51,403 bases of DNA from Phycisphaerales bacterium (GTDB lineage: Bacteria; Planctomycetota; Phycisphaerae; Phycisphaerales; UBA1924), in NCBI GenBank assembly GCA_016741915.1, contig JACVCS010000019.1, positions 1 through 51,403 on the forward strand. The letters are read 5' to 3'. Positions 21,049 through 30,384 of this stretch are shown here, piece by piece (positions within the stretch are counted from its first letter, which is position 1; each line of letters starts with the position of its first letter). Position numbers and translations under genes: made by a program. The notes beneath the pieces were generated by a model. That model was not told the origin of the DNA. It searched no databases and was given only the letters and a program-made list of their open reading frames with translations.

Positions 21049-21899
21049 CAGTTCAGCTCCCACGCGAAGAAGATCGCGGTGAAGAGCAGGTCCGCCAGCA
21101 CGATCGCCACCACCGACTGAACCACGGTGTTCGTCGTCGCACGCCCGACCCCCGCCGCACCGCCCGTCACACGCAGCCCGTTGCTGCAGGCGATCAGCCC
21201 GATCAACGATCCAAAGACCACGCTCTTCGCCACGCCCGTGAGGAAGTCCACCATCTTCGCCTGCTGCAACAGGTTGTCCATGAACGTCGCAACCGGGATG
21301 TTGAGCACCAGCAGCGCGATCAAAAGCCCGCACGTGATCGATACGATGTTCGCGATCACCGCCAGGCACGTCATCGAAACCACGGCCGCCAGAAACCGCG
21401 GGATCACCAGGAACCGTACCGGGTTCAGCGCCTGCGCCTGCAGGGCTTCGATCTCTTCGCCGACAACCATCGTGCCCAGTTCCGCCGCGATGGCCGCACC
21501 CGCAAAGCCCGTCAGCACGATCGCCGCGATCAAAGGCCCCAGTTCACGCAGAATCGCCACACCCAGGATGTTCGCAACCAGATCCTTCCGCCCGAACTGA
21601 TCCAGCGGCGGCGCCATCTGCAAAACCAGAATCAACCCCACACACCCCGACACCAGCGACACGATAAACACCGACCGCACACCCACCCGCACGATCTGCG
21701 ACATGATCGCCGGCACACCCAGCCGCACGCGCCGCCGCGTCAGCCCCCGATAGAGCCAGCGCAGCGTGTCGATCAACAGGCCATAGACCGCACCGACCTG
21801 ATCCAGCAGCCCGAGCGTGCGCGAGCCGATGAACCCCGCCGGGGCGATCAGCCGCTGACCGATCGTCTGCTTCTCGGCTTGTCCGTCATACTCAGACAT
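21048..21899 (-). CDS. mlaE: MlaE-family ABC transporter permease
   Basis: A 283-residue permease of the Mla/MCE lipid transport systems, which move phospholipid or hydrophobic cargo between the membranes. It has about five or six hydrophobic segments and conserved blocks LREFLG-like ILRELGPLIAAIVLTGFAGAAIAAELGTM, VGEEIEALQAQALNPVRFLVIPR and GLIACSNGLRVTGGAAGVG. The partner ATPase (MlaF) and MCE protein (MlaD) are not in this window. A STAS protein lies just upstream, comparable to MlaB. The C-terminus ends AIFFAWELN before the one-base overlap with the guanine deaminase gene. Confidence 0.94.
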   Translation of the reverse strand: MSEYDGQAEKQTIGQRLIAPAGFIGSRTLGLLDQVGAVYGLLIDTLRWLYRGLTRRRVRLGVPAIMSQIVRVGVRSVFIVSLVSGCVGLILVLQMAPPLDQFGRKDLVANILGVAILRELGPLIAAIVLTGFAGAAIAAELGTMVVGEEIEALQAQALNPVRFLVIPRFLAAVVSMTCLAVIANIVSITCGLLIALLVLNIPVATFMDNLLQQAKMVDFLTGVAKSVVFGSLIGLIACSNGLRVTGGAAGVGRATTNTVVQSVVAIVLADLLFTAIFFAWELN

Positions 21900-21959
21900 C
21901 GCGCGGATTGTACATCAACCGCGCCTTCGCCGCGCAGAGATTCAACCCGTCTCGATCGT

Positions 21960-22307
21960 TCAGCCCGCAAGCGCTGCCTCAACGCTCGGCACAATCTTAA
22001 AGACCGACTCAAGCTTCGCGATCGAGAAGATCGACCGCACCCGATCACCCAGCGCGCACAGGAACAACTGCCCGCCGCCCTTGCGTGAGGTCTGCATCGC
22101 CTCAACCAGCGTCGCCAGACCGCTCGAATCCATATACGGCACTGCGCTCAGGTCCACCACGATCTTCTTCCCGGCGTGCTTCTTCAACTCCTGCCGAAGC
22201 AAGGGCGAGCCCGAAAGATCCACATCCCCCGAAGCCGTCAGAATCACCGCGTTCCCCTCGGTACGGGTGGTGAGTGTCAGCGATCCCATCGTCGTGCCCT
22301 CGGCCAT
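21960..22307 (-). CDS. STAS-domain protein (anti-anti-sigma factor or MlaB-like)
   Basis: A 115-residue single STAS domain. The segment VDLSAVPYMDSSGLATLVEA carries the phosphorylatable Ser after Asp (about S61) seen in SpoIIAA/RsbV. Two partners are possible from context. The gene upstream encodes an RsbW-type kinase, which would make it the antagonist of a partner switch. The gene downstream encodes MlaE, whose family uses the STAS protein MlaB as a subunit. The DSS motif favours the RsbV role, though a dual role cannot be excluded. ATG at 22307 has GGAAGG about seven bases upstream. Confidence 0.9.
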   Translation of the reverse strand: MAEGTTMGSLTLTTRTEGNAVILTASGDVDLSGSPLLRQELKKHAGKKIVVDLSAVPYMDSSGLATLVEAMQTSRKGGGQLFLCALGDRVRSIFSIAKLESVFKIVPSVEAALAG

Positions 22308-22425
22308 ACTTCGCCCTTCCGTCCAACCCCCAAAGCCCCCCACCACTTCTTCATTCGGCTCATGATTCGTCGTTCATCATCCCCGACCCGCACCTCACAC
22401 CATACACAACCACCGCCGATTCACC

Positions 22426-22980
22426 TCACGCGGCTCCTTGGCCCTTCGATCCCTCAGTCCCGCACGAACTGCCCTCCGCCGCGCCGTCGGCACACTTCTC
22501 ACCCTCGCCCGCCTTGCCCGCCGGCACACGCTTCTTCATCATCGTCAGCCGCATCCCGATCGGCCCGTCGGTGCGCTTTTCCCAGCGCACCTCGTCCATG
22601 ACCTCGGTGATGATGTGCACACCCAGCCCGCCGGGGCGAATCTCATCAAGATCACGAGACTTGATCGTCGTCGGATCGACCTGCTTCGCCTCGTCTTCAA
22701 TGACGATCCGCAGCGCCTCGGTGGGGTTGTTGTCCTGCGTTTCGGGCGTCGCTACGCCGCCGACAAAGGTCATCGACAGCCAGATCGGCTTGTCCGGGGC
22801 CTTGCCGTACCCGTGACGGATCACGTTGCACAGCGCCTCATCAACCGCAAGGGCAAGCTGCCCGCACGACTCATCGCTGAACCCGCAGCGCGAGGCGAAC
22901 TGATACACCATCTCGCGCGCGCCGCTTAAAAACAGCGGGTTCGAAGGCAACTGCAGACGAACTTGCGGTGTGCTGCTCAT
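22426..22980 (-). CDS. RsbW/SpoIIAB-type serine kinase (anti-sigma-like)
   Basis: A 184-residue GHKL ATPase. The N box is ALAVDEALCNVIRHGY (E48, N52), and the G1 box is IRPGGLGVHII. This matches HATPase_c_2 proteins that phosphorylate STAS partners and bind or release a sigma factor. The last 30 residues (KAGEGEKCADGAAEG onwards) form a Gly/Ala-rich extension not expected in the family. The ATG at 22980 overlaps the stop of the HEAT lipoprotein (ATGA). No sigma factor is adjacent, so its target is unknown. Confidence 0.9.
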   Translation of the reverse strand: MSSTPQVRLQLPSNPLFLSGAREMVYQFASRCGFSDESCGQLALAVDEALCNVIRHGYGKAPDKPIWLSMTFVGGVATPETQDNNPTEALRIVIEDEAKQVDPTTIKSRDLDEIRPGGLGVHIITEVMDEVRWEKRTDGPIGMRLTMMKKRVPAGKAGEGEKCADGAAEGSSCGTEGSKGQGAA

Positions 22981-23402
22981 GGCTGCCTTTGACCGTCCCC
23001 GGACTCGGTCCGCAGTTCGTGGGGCGTCAGGGGGGCTGACGTCTGGGGTGATGAAGTGTTGCCCCGTTCTCGACGCTCGGCCAGCCAACTTTCCCACGCC
23101 TTCACCGCCGCCTCCCTTTTCGACTCCGTCTCGTAGTACCGATAACCCAGGTCCTCCCCCGTCAGCCGAGTTAACGCGTCCCCGGCCGTCATCCGAACAA
23201 GGGCATCGTCCGACCTCAAGGCCCGCACCAGCCGAGGCAACTTGGTCATGTCCCGATCACGCGAAACCTGCACGATCTGCGAAACCCGGCTCGAAGAATC
23301 CGCACTCTCCCAATCAATCGTCGGCGGCGAGCACGCGCACAACCCCGCCGCCGCCACTTGGCTGAGCGTCAAGAGCACGGTCTTTCGCCGAAAAGTCGTC
23401 AC
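22977..23402 (-). CDS. Small HEAT-repeat lipoprotein
   Basis: A 141-residue protein. The signal peptide (KTVLLTLSQVAAAGLCACS) ends in a likely lipobox LCAC. One HEAT-like repeat follows (LPRLVRALRSDDALVRMTAGDALTRLTG), then a Trp-rich end (AVKAWESWLAE). It should be lipid-anchored outside the inner membrane and act by protein contacts. GTG at 23402 is supported by AGGAAG five to six bases upstream. The gene starts a five-gene unit that continues with the RsbW-type kinase. Confidence 0.8.
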   Translation of the reverse strand: MTTFRRKTVLLTLSQVAAAGLCACSPPTIDWESADSSSRVSQIVQVSRDRDMTKLPRLVRALRSDDALVRMTAGDALTRLTGEDLGYRYYETESKREAAVKAWESWLAERRERGNTSSPQTSAPLTPHELRTESGDGQRQP

Positions 23403-23506
23403 GCCTCTTCCTTCATCGTACCAGCCATCCCCGGCTCTTGCCCAAACCTTGACCCCAACCTGCCTCTTCTTCCCAGGTTCACCCCTGCCGGGGGCAGTTT
23501 GGGCTC

Positions 23507-23512
23507 TATGAT
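23507..23512 (+). promoter_or_regulatory. Possible -10 box upstream of guaA
   Basis: TATGAT 41 bases before the guaA start. A small CTGCC/GGCAG hairpin (23485-23497) lies where a -35 would be. No good -35 hexamer was found. Confidence 0.25.
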
Positions 23513-23553
23513 CTCCCCTTCTACCCAGTTCGATGCCGACGGAAGATCAGCCG

Positions 23554-25200
23554 ATGCACACCGCCCCCACCCATCCCCCCCACGCAAACGCCTCGAACTC
23601 CTCCGCAACCACGGCAGCCCCCTCGGTCCGCGAGGTCGTCGTGATCGTGGACTTTGGCAGCCAGACCGCCCAGCTCATCGCTCGCCGCGTCCGTGAGGCC
23701 GGCGTTTTCTCCACGCTCATCGCCCCCGCCACCGCCCTCAAAGCCATCAAGGCCCTTCCCACACCCCCCAAGGGCATCATCCTCTCAGGCGGACCCGCCA
23801 GCGTCTACGAAAGCAACGCCCCAACCGTCGATCCCGCCATCCTCGATCTCGGAATCCCAGTCCTGGGCATCTGCTACGGCATGCAGTGGGCCTGCAAAAC
23901 CATGGGCTTCGAGGTCAAACGCGCCGACCACCGCGAGTTCGGCCGCGCCCAGATCAACCTCGCCGCCCGCACCGACCTCTTCTCCTCGCTGCCCGAAAAG
24001 ACCACCGTCTGGATGTCCCACGGCGATCAGGTCTTCCCCACCCCCGGCGCACCGGGCAACGTCACCGTCCTTGCCGCCACGCCCACTTGCCCCCTCGCCG
24101 CCGTGCGCATCGATTCGCCCGGACGACGCTTCTTCGGCGTGCAGTTCCACCCCGAGGTCACCCACACGCCCCAGGGCAGCACCATCCTGCAGAACTTTCT
24201 CTACGAAATCTGCAAGTGCAAGGGCGACTGGCGCATGGCCGACTACCTCGAGTCCGCCGTCCGAGACATCCGCGCCCGCGTGGGCGACTCACGCGTGATC
24301 TGCGGCCTTTCGGGCGGTGTCGATTCCGCCGTCGTCGCCGCCCTCCTCCACCGCGCCATCGGCGAAAAGCTCACCTGCGTCTTCGTCGATACAGGCCTGC
24401 TCCGCAAGAACGAACGCGGGCTCGTGCAAACCACCTTCCGCGACCACTTCAACATCGACCTGCGCATCGCCGACGCCGAGCAACTCTTCCTCACCGACCT
24501 GGCCGGCATCACCGACCCGCAGGAAAAACGCCGCCGGATCGGGCACCGCTTCATCGACGTCTTCCAGGCCCAGGCCGACGCCATCACCGCCGAGGGCGGC
24601 GGCAGCGTCAAGTTCCTCGCCCAGGGCACGCTCTACCCCGACGTCATCGAATCCGGGCAAGGCCACGCCGGCACCGCCGCGGGCATCAAGCTCCACCACA
24701 ACGTCGGCGGCCTGCCCACCGAGATGGACTTCCAGCTCATCGAGCCCCTCCGCGACCTCTTCAAAGACGAAGTCCGCAAGCTCGGCGAAGTACTCGGCCT
24801 CCCCGACCAGCTTGTCTGGCGTCACCCCTTCCCGGGCCCGGGCCTCGCCGTCCGCGTGCTGGGCGAAGTCAGCAAGCCCAAGCTCGACATCCTCCGCGAG
24901 TGTGATCAGATCCTCCTCGACGAGATCACCGCCGCGGACCTCTACCGCGCTACCAGCCAGGTCTTCGCGGTCCTGCTCCCCGTCCGCTCCGTGGGCGTGA
25001 TGGGCGACGGACGCACCTACGACCACGTCGTGGCCATCCGCGCCGTCAGCACCGAAGACTTCATGACCGCCGACTGGGCCCGAATCCCCTACGACACCCT
25101 CGCCCGCATCAGCACCCGCATCATCAACGAAGTCCGCGGCGTCAACCGCGTCGTCTACGACATCTCCAGCAAGCCCCCCGCCACCATCGAGTGGGAATAA
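23554..25200 (+). CDS. guaA: GMP synthase (glutamine-hydrolysing)
   Basis: A protein of about 548 residues making GMP from XMP, ATP and glutamine. The class I amidotransferase half has [11 protein letters not shown], the nucleophile Cys in GICYGMQWA, and the His-x-Glu dyad in QFHPEV. The synthetase half has the PP-loop [16 protein letters not shown] and the C-terminal [15 protein letters not shown] dimer/XMP region. The end motif PPATIEWE is typical. ATG at 23554 has GGAAGA seven bases upstream. ATG at 23533 lacks a binding site and would add seven residues. A Ser/Thr/Ala-rich extension of about 20 residues precedes the enzyme. Confidence 0.97.
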   Translation: MHTAPTHPPHANASNSSATTAAPSVREVVVIVDFGSQTAQLIARRVREAGVFSTLIAPATALKAIKALPTPPKGIILSGGPASVYESNAPTVDPAILDLGIPVLGICYGMQWACKTMGFEVKRADHREFGRAQINLAARTDLFSSLPEKTTVWMSHGDQVFPTPGAPGNVTVLAATPTCPLAAVRIDSPGRRFFGVQFHPEVTHTPQGSTILQNFLYEICKCKGDWRMADYLESAVRDIRARVGDSRVICGLSGGVDSAVVAALLHRAIGEKLTCVFVDTGLLRKNERGLVQTTFRDHFNIDLRIADAEQLFLTDLAGITDPQEKRRRIGHRFIDVFQAQADAITAEGGGSVKFLAQGTLYPDVIESGQGHAGTAAGIKLHHNVGGLPTEMDFQLIEPLRDLFKDEVRKLGEVLGLPDQLVWRHPFPGPGLAVRVLGEVSKPKLDILRECDQILLDEITAADLYRATSQVFAVLLPVRSVGVMGDGRTYDHVVAIRAVSTEDFMTADWARIPYDTLARISTRIINEVRGVNRVVYDISSKPPATIEWE

Positions 25201-25267
25201 GCCGTAGCTCGGCGACTCGAGATCAACCCAGCAAGGCAATTGCGCGATCGCGTCCACGCACGCACGC

Positions 25268-27469
25268 TCAATCCGCGTGCGCAGGCCCCGCGCTCGTCGG
25301 CGTCATGCTCGCCGGCACACCCAGATACGCCAGCGACTTGTCCATGATCCGCCGAACCACAGGCCCCGACACGTACGTGCCGTAGTGCGCCTTCTTGCGG
25401 ATCAGCTCGCGCCCCGGGTCATCAATCACCACCACGCACACCAGCCGGGGCGACTCCGCCGGCCCGCCCGCAACAAAGCTCGCGTTGTACTGACCGCGGA
25501 AGTACCCGTCGCTCCCCTTAGGCTTCTTCTTCCCAGGAGGCGGGTTGGTCATCGGGATATCCGCCGTGCCCGACTTCCCGAACAGTTCATACCGCCAACC
25601 CGTCTCGGGCACCTCGCGCGCCGCGAGCTTCTTGTCCAGGTTCTGCGTCACGCCGCGGAGCGTCTGCCGAGTCTCCTCCGCCGTCGCGGTTGAAATCACC
25701 CGCTTGCCCAGATCAGGCGTGATCCGCCCGTCGGCACCAACCTCCCGCGCCAGCAGCGTCAGCGAAGGCAACGTCCCCGCCATCTCCCCCGGACGCGAGA
25801 ACGCCGCGAACGCCCGCGCCATCTGCAATGGCGTCACCGCCACTTCGTGCCCGAAGGCCACCGACGTCTGCGTGTACTTGCTCCACCCCTTCGCCCCCGT
25901 CACCATGCCCACCGACTCGCCCGGAACACCGATGTTCGTCCGCTGACCGAACCCAAAGGCCAGCACAAACCCGCGCATCTGCTCGAAGGTCATCCGCGCC
26001 GTGCCCTGCACCATCCCGATGTTCGACGAGTTGATCAGCACCTCGCGCCACGTCATTGTCGCGCGCTTCACCACGTCCTTGATCGGCCGTCCATACGGCG
26101 TCGCCCACTGCCCCCAGTGCGTGTTGAACACTTCATCCGGCCGCGCAAGCCCAAGCTCCGTGCTCGCCGCCCACATGAAGGGCTTGAACGTCGACCCGGG
26201 CTCGTACAAATCCTCCACGACGCGGTTGTGCGCCAGCGCCGGGTGCAACGCCCGCCCCGGATCGTTCCTCACCGTGATGTACCGCGGGCCGTCGAGCCGC
26301 TTGTCCTTCGGGATCACCGTCGCCCAGTCATACTCCACCACGTCCGCCGGCTTGCGGATCGTGTCCGCAATCGCCAGGATCTCCCCCGTGACCGAGTCAA
26401 TCAAAATCGCCCGCCCGCCCTGCGCGTCCGCTTCCTCCACCCCGCGCTCAAGCTCCTCACGCACGATCCGCTGCAGTTCCAGATCCAGCGACAGCCGCAC
26501 ATCCTCCCCCCGCTGTGGCGGCGTATACGCCCCGGGCTCAACCCACAAAGGCCGCCCCTTCGCATCACGCACAAACTTGAACGACCCGTCCTTCGCCTCC
26601 AGCCGCTCGTCGAGCAGCCTCTCCATCGCAAGCAGCCCCTGACCATCAACATTGACCTTCCCCACCATCGCCGCGGCGATCTCCGGGCTCACCATCTCTC
26701 GCACCGGGCGCGTCTCCAGCTTCAGCCCGGGGATCTTCGCCCGCTTGATCCGCTCCACCTGCCCCTCGCTGAGCACCTCCGACATCACCAGATACCGGAT
26801 CAGCCGCGGCGGCTTGCTCGCCCACACCGGCTTCGCGCTCATCCCGTGAACGTCCAACCCCTCCGCCGCTCCCGCCGTCACCCCTTCGCTCACATTCCGA
26901 GCCGCGGCATCGGCGCTCTCACCCATGGGCTCAGAGCCCGCCGCCTCGCGCGCCCGCGCCTGCTCTTCAAGCTCTTCCTGCTTCTCCTCCTCCGTCAGCA
27001 TCAGCTCGATCTGCGCATGCTCCGCGATCGCCTTCGCACGCCGCTCATTCTCCCCCATCGCGTTCAACACCCGAGGCCCAACCACCTCCAGCGGCTGCCC
27101 CAGCACCTCGCTGAGCAACTCCAGGTGCTTGAACGTGTCCTTCACCGGGAACTCGCTCGGATCCAGAATCGCGCGGAAGCCGAACCGCGTCGCCGCCAAG
27201 GGCCGACCACGCCGATCCAGCACGTCCCCGCGCCGACCACGCTCCACCCGCACCGACGTGCGGTCCGACATCTGCTCCACCAACCCCTCCGGCGGCTGCG
27301 TCTGCAGCGAAACCACCCGCGCAAAGATCCCCCCCATCGCCAGCGACAACACCCCGAAGATCGCCGCCGCCCACGCCAGCGACCCTCCGCCCACACTCCC
27401 CGACCTTCCCCGCGCAGCAACAGTCCCGGCCGATCCACTCAGCGACGCTGCATCCTTCACCGCGTTCAT
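25268..27469 (-). CDS. ftsI: Class B penicillin-binding protein (FtsI/PBP3 type)
   Basis: A 733-residue monofunctional transpeptidase for septal peptidoglycan. One membrane anchor (LAWAAAIFGVLSLAMGGIF, about 31-50) precedes the pedestal domain with RGRRGDVLDRRGRPLA. The catalytic domain has SxxK in PGSTFKPF (about S426), SxN in INSSNIGM and KSG in FGKSGTADI (about K632). The pedestal carries an extra Glu/Ala-rich stretch (LTEEEKQEELEEQARAREAA, within about 155-210) that may be a coiled-coil insertion. No PASTA domains follow. It is the last gene of the rsmH-LysM-ftsL-ftsI set and lies 42 bases after the FtsL-like gene. Confidence 0.94.
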   Translation of the reverse strand: MNAVKDAASLSGSAGTVAARGRSGSVGGGSLAWAAAIFGVLSLAMGGIFARVVSLQTQPPEGLVEQMSDRTSVRVERGRRGDVLDRRGRPLAATRFGFRAILDPSEFPVKDTFKHLELLSEVLGQPLEVVGPRVLNAMGENERRAKAIAEHAQIELMLTEEEKQEELEEQARAREAAGSEPMGESADAAARNVSEGVTAGAAEGLDVHGMSAKPVWASKPPRLIRYLVMSEVLSEGQVERIKRAKIPGLKLETRPVREMVSPEIAAAMVGKVNVDGQGLLAMERLLDERLEAKDGSFKFVRDAKGRPLWVEPGAYTPPQRGEDVRLSLDLELQRIVREELERGVEEADAQGGRAILIDSVTGEILAIADTIRKPADVVEYDWATVIPKDKRLDGPRYITVRNDPGRALHPALAHNRVVEDLYEPGSTFKPFMWAASTELGLARPDEVFNTHWGQWATPYGRPIKDVVKRATMTWREVLINSSNIGMVQGTARMTFEQMRGFVLAFGFGQRTNIGVPGESVGMVTGAKGWSKYTQTSVAFGHEVAVTPLQMARAFAAFSRPGEMAGTLPSLTLLAREVGADGRITPDLGKRVISTATAEETRQTLRGVTQNLDKKLAAREVPETGWRYELFGKSGTADIPMTNPPPGKKKPKGSDGYFRGQYNASFVAGGPAESPRLVCVVVIDDPGRELIRKKAHYGTYVSGPVVRRIMDKSLAYLGVPASMTPTSAGPAHAD

Positions 27470-27511
27470 GTCTCTTTTCCCTTCCCGGCCCTCATCCCTG
27501 AGGCCGGTCCA

Positions 27512-27973
27512 TCAACGCTGTTCGCGCCGACGCTGATCCTTGCTCGACGCCACCTCACCGCGACCACCGCCCGACGCCGGCTTCGCGCCGTCGTTCTTCG
27601 CGATCATCACCTTCGTATCGGGCATCGCGCTCTTGACCGGGTCCACGCCGATGGGCGACAAAGGCCCCATCGCCGAGGCAAGCTGTTGCACCCGCATGGG
27701 CGAAAGGTCCTGCGCGATCCGCGCCCGCACATCGAACAGCACCTTGTCGTGCTGCGCCAGGCGGTTATGGATCGCCGCCATGTCGTGAACCACCGCCAGC
27801 CGCTGCTGACGAACCGTCAGCAGCACACAGGCCGAGGCACCGATGCACAGGATGAGGAAGAGCACTTTCGCCAGCACTGGTATGACCGTCCTTGCTTTCG
27901 CCCCGCCGATCTTCCGCGCGTGATCCGTCCGTCCGAGAACCTGCCCACCCCGCTGCGCCCAGCGTAGCCGCAC
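27512..27973 (-). CDS. ftsL: FtsL-like division protein
   Basis: A protein of up to 153 residues with a basic N-terminal tail, one membrane helix (VLFLILCIGASACVLLTV, about 36-53), then a short heptad-rich stretch (HDMAAIHNRLAQHDKVLFDVR). A Ser/Lys/Gly-rich tail completes it. FtsL is defined by this layout and by position, not by sequence, and it lies just before ftsI and after rsmH, as in other dcw clusters. The call is therefore mainly contextual. The GTG start at 27973 has no clear binding site. GTG at 27877 is an alternative that would remove most of the basic tail. Confidence 0.65.
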   Translation of the reverse strand: MRLRWAQRGGQVLGRTDHARKIGGAKARTVIPVLAKVLFLILCIGASACVLLTVRQQRLAVVHDMAAIHNRLAQHDKVLFDVRARIAQDLSPMRVQQLASAMGPLSPIGVDPVKSAMPDTKVMIAKNDGAKPASGGGRGEVASSKDQRRREQR

Positions 27974-28024
27974 CGACCGCCGGGGAGCAAGACTCCCGAT
28001 CAGGCTATCGACAGCCGCCGCCGC

Positions 28025-29326
28025 TCACCGCGCCGGGATCTTCAGTTTCGTCCCGACCTTCAGGTTGTCCTGATCGCTGATGACGCCTCGGTTGAGTTGC
28101 ACGATCTCGCGGGCACGCTTGCTGGACCCGAGAAGCTTCGAGGCGATCTGCCCCAGCGTGTCACCCTTCTGCACCACATACTCCCGCGCCGCACCCGCGT
28201 TCTCGGCACCAGTATTTCCACCAGTGGTTCCAGCCGTCCCCGCGCCGCCAGTCGTGCCTGCGGGTTTGGTGCTCGACCCCGTCACGCCCGCGTCGGGCTT
28301 CTTGTTCGACAACTCAGGGCTTGCGTTCTCAGGCAGAACCGCCTGACCCAACAGCACGTCCTTGGGCGGGATCCGCAGCGTCACGCCCTGCCGCAGCGAC
28401 ATCTTCTCCCCCACCTTCCCCTTGTTGAACTCCGCCAGCTTCTTCGCCAGCGTCGCATCGTTATAGAACTTCCGCGCCAGCGACACGAGCGTCTCACCCT
28501 TCTCAACCGGGTGCGCCAGCAGCTTCCCCGTGCTCACCGGCAGCCCGCCGCCGACCTTCGTCGTCCCCGCACCCGCCGCCGACTCATTCCCGCCGCTCGC
28601 GCCGCCACCGCTGGGCATCGGCACCGTGCTGATCCCCGCCGCCGGGGGAGCGTTCCGAACACCCTCGGGGATAAACACAAACGGGCTCTGCTCACCCGTA
28701 CGAGCCCCCGTACCGGTGCCCGTCGTCGTGGGCTGCGTGTTCGCGCCCGCCGTGTTCCCACCCGCCGTACCGCCCGGCACCATCGAGATCGTCGTCGTCG
28801 TTCGCGCGGGCACCGTCGCCGAAGTCGTCGCAGTCGTCGCGCCCGGGTTCGTGTTCGCACCGGGCTGGTTCGCCGCCGCGATCTCCTCACCCGTCACCGC
28901 CTGCACCGGCGGCAGCACCGCATTCGTCCCCGCCGCTGTCGTCCCCGCACCGTTCGTCAACGCCATCCCGCCCTGACCGCTCGCAGGCCCCGCCTGCGCC
29001 GCCGTCACCGCCGCCGGCGCGTTGCTCGGCTCCGTCGGCACGTTCAACGCGTCCGTCGGGTTCGTCGCGACCTCAACCCCCGGGCTCGCGTGACGAGCCT
29101 TCGAGAAGTGATCGCCAACCAGAACGCCCACAACCAGCAGAATGGCGAACGCGATGATCAGGGTCAGTTTGTGTTCACGTGTCACGAGCAGTCGTCCTTG
29201 ACCAGATTCCGAGTTGACAACCGGATACCCCGGCGTGAACGACCGCGGCGACGCCGATTCCGTGGCGTGCCCTGCCGTTCGAGTCCGCTCGGCAACCGCC
29301 GAGTTCTCCTCACCGTGTTCCATCAT
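28025..29326 (-). CDS. Single-pass LysM-domain protein
   Basis: A 433-residue protein. A cytoplasmic N-terminus of about 50 residues is followed by a membrane helix (LTLIIAFAILLVVGVLVG). A linker of about 200 residues rich in Thr, Gly, Ala and Pro follows. Two LysM domains lie near residues 275-320 (HPVEKGETLVSLARKFY, TLRIPP) and 380-433 (YVVQKGDTLGQIASKLLG, LKIPAR). LysM binds N-acetylglucosamine of peptidoglycan. The protein probably anchors the division or wall machinery to the wall. Its position inside a dcw-type cluster between rsmH and ftsL is unusual. The ATGs at 29326 and 29323 lack a Shine-Dalgarno; an upstream start would add 16 residues. Confidence 0.88.
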   Translation of the reverse strand: MMEHGEENSAVAERTRTAGHATESASPRSFTPGYPVVNSESGQGRLLVTREHKLTLIIAFAILLVVGVLVGDHFSKARHASPGVEVATNPTDALNVPTEPSNAPAAVTAAQAGPASGQGGMALTNGAGTTAAGTNAVLPPVQAVTGEEIAAANQPGANTNPGATTATTSATVPARTTTTISMVPGGTAGGNTAGANTQPTTTGTGTGARTGEQSPFVFIPEGVRNAPPAAGISTVPMPSGGGASGGNESAAGAGTTKVGGGLPVSTGKLLAHPVEKGETLVSLARKFYNDATLAKKLAEFNKGKVGEKMSLRQGVTLRIPPKDVLLGQAVLPENASPELSNKKPDAGVTGSSTKPAGTTGGAGTAGTTGGNTGAENAGAAREYVVQKGDTLGQIASKLLGSSKRAREIVQLNRGVISDQDNLKVGTKLKIPAR

Positions 29327-29433
29327 CGAACTATCGGCCGACTTGAGCAAAACCGCACAGATTCCGCGCAACATTGCCCGCCTCGCCTTCTCCCCTCCAT
29401 CGCCCCTTCACCCACCACCCAAACCAAGCCCGT

Positions 29434-30384
29434 TCAACCCCGCGTACACAGCCGCACCGCCCGCAACTTCGCCGACCGCGACCGCGGGTTCTCCTTCGCC
29501 TCCGCATCCCCCGCAACCGTCGGCTGCTCACCGACCTCAACCCCCAGCCCGCCCCGCACGATCTCCCCCATCGCCCGCTTCACCAACCGATCCTCCAGCG
29601 AGTGAAAGCTGATCAGCGCAACCCGCGCACCCTCGTTCAGCCACCGCGCCCCAAACCCCCGCGCCCCGTCCACCAACGCCTCCAGCAGCACCTCCAGGTT
29701 CCCAAGCTCGTCATTCACCGCGATCCGCAGCCCCTGGAACGTCCGCGTCGCCGGGTCAATGTGGTCCCCAGGCCCCCGTGGCACCACCGACCGCACCACC
29801 TCCGCCAAGGCGTGCGTGGTCACAATCGCCCCCTCACGCCGCGCTTCCACAATCGCCCGCGCCACCCGTCGGCTGTGCCGCTCCTCCCCCCACTCGCGAA
29901 TGATCTTCTCTAGCTCCGCCTCCGACAGTTCCGCAACCAGATCCGCCGCCGAGCGTTTCGCCCGCTGATTCAGCCGCATGTCCAAAGGCCCGTCGCGCAT
30001 GAAGCTCAGCCCCCGCGCCGGGTCGTCCACCTGCGTCGAGGCAAACCCCAGATCCGCCAGCAGCATGTCCGCCATCATCCCCCACTTCCGCAGGTGATGA
30101 TGGGCCTCGGAAAAGTTCCCATGCACAGTCCGCACGCTCGGTGCATCGGGCAAACCCCGGATCCGCTCCGCCGCCCGCGAGAGGTTCCCCTCATCCAGAT
30201 CGATCAGCACCACCGTCCCCGTCGCGCCGATCAATCGCGCCACACCCTCGGCATGCCCGCCCAGACCGGCCGTGCAATCCACAAAGACCCCGCCCGGCGT
30301 CGGGCACAGCGCCTCCAGCACCTGCTTATACAAGACCGGGATATGTGTGAAATGGCCCATCGCTGCGCGCCAAAGGCTGGTCAT
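29434..30384 (-). CDS. rsmH: 16S rRNA (cytosine-1402 N4) methyltransferase
   Basis: A 316-residue protein (formerly MraW) that methylates C1402 of 16S rRNA with SAM. It shows HIPVLYKQVLEAL, the SAM-binding VDCTAGLGGHAEG, DLGFASTQVDDPARGLSF and the C-terminal ALISFHSLEDRLVK and SRSAKLRAVR. The ATG at 30384 has AAGGGA six bases upstream, favouring it over ATG at 30360. mraZ does not precede it, and the divergent purH starts 155 bp away. It heads the division-gene set. Confidence 0.96.
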   Translation of the reverse strand: MTSLWRAAMGHFTHIPVLYKQVLEALCPTPGGVFVDCTAGLGGHAEGVARLIGATGTVVLIDLDEGNLSRAAERIRGLPDAPSVRTVHGNFSEAHHHLRKWGMMADMLLADLGFASTQVDDPARGLSFMRDGPLDMRLNQRAKRSAADLVAELSEAELEKIIREWGEERHSRRVARAIVEARREGAIVTTHALAEVVRSVVPRGPGDHIDPATRTFQGLRIAVNDELGNLEVLLEALVDGARGFGARWLNEGARVALISFHSLEDRLVKRAMGEIVRGGLGVEVGEQPTVAGDAEAKENPRSRSAKLRAVRLCTRG

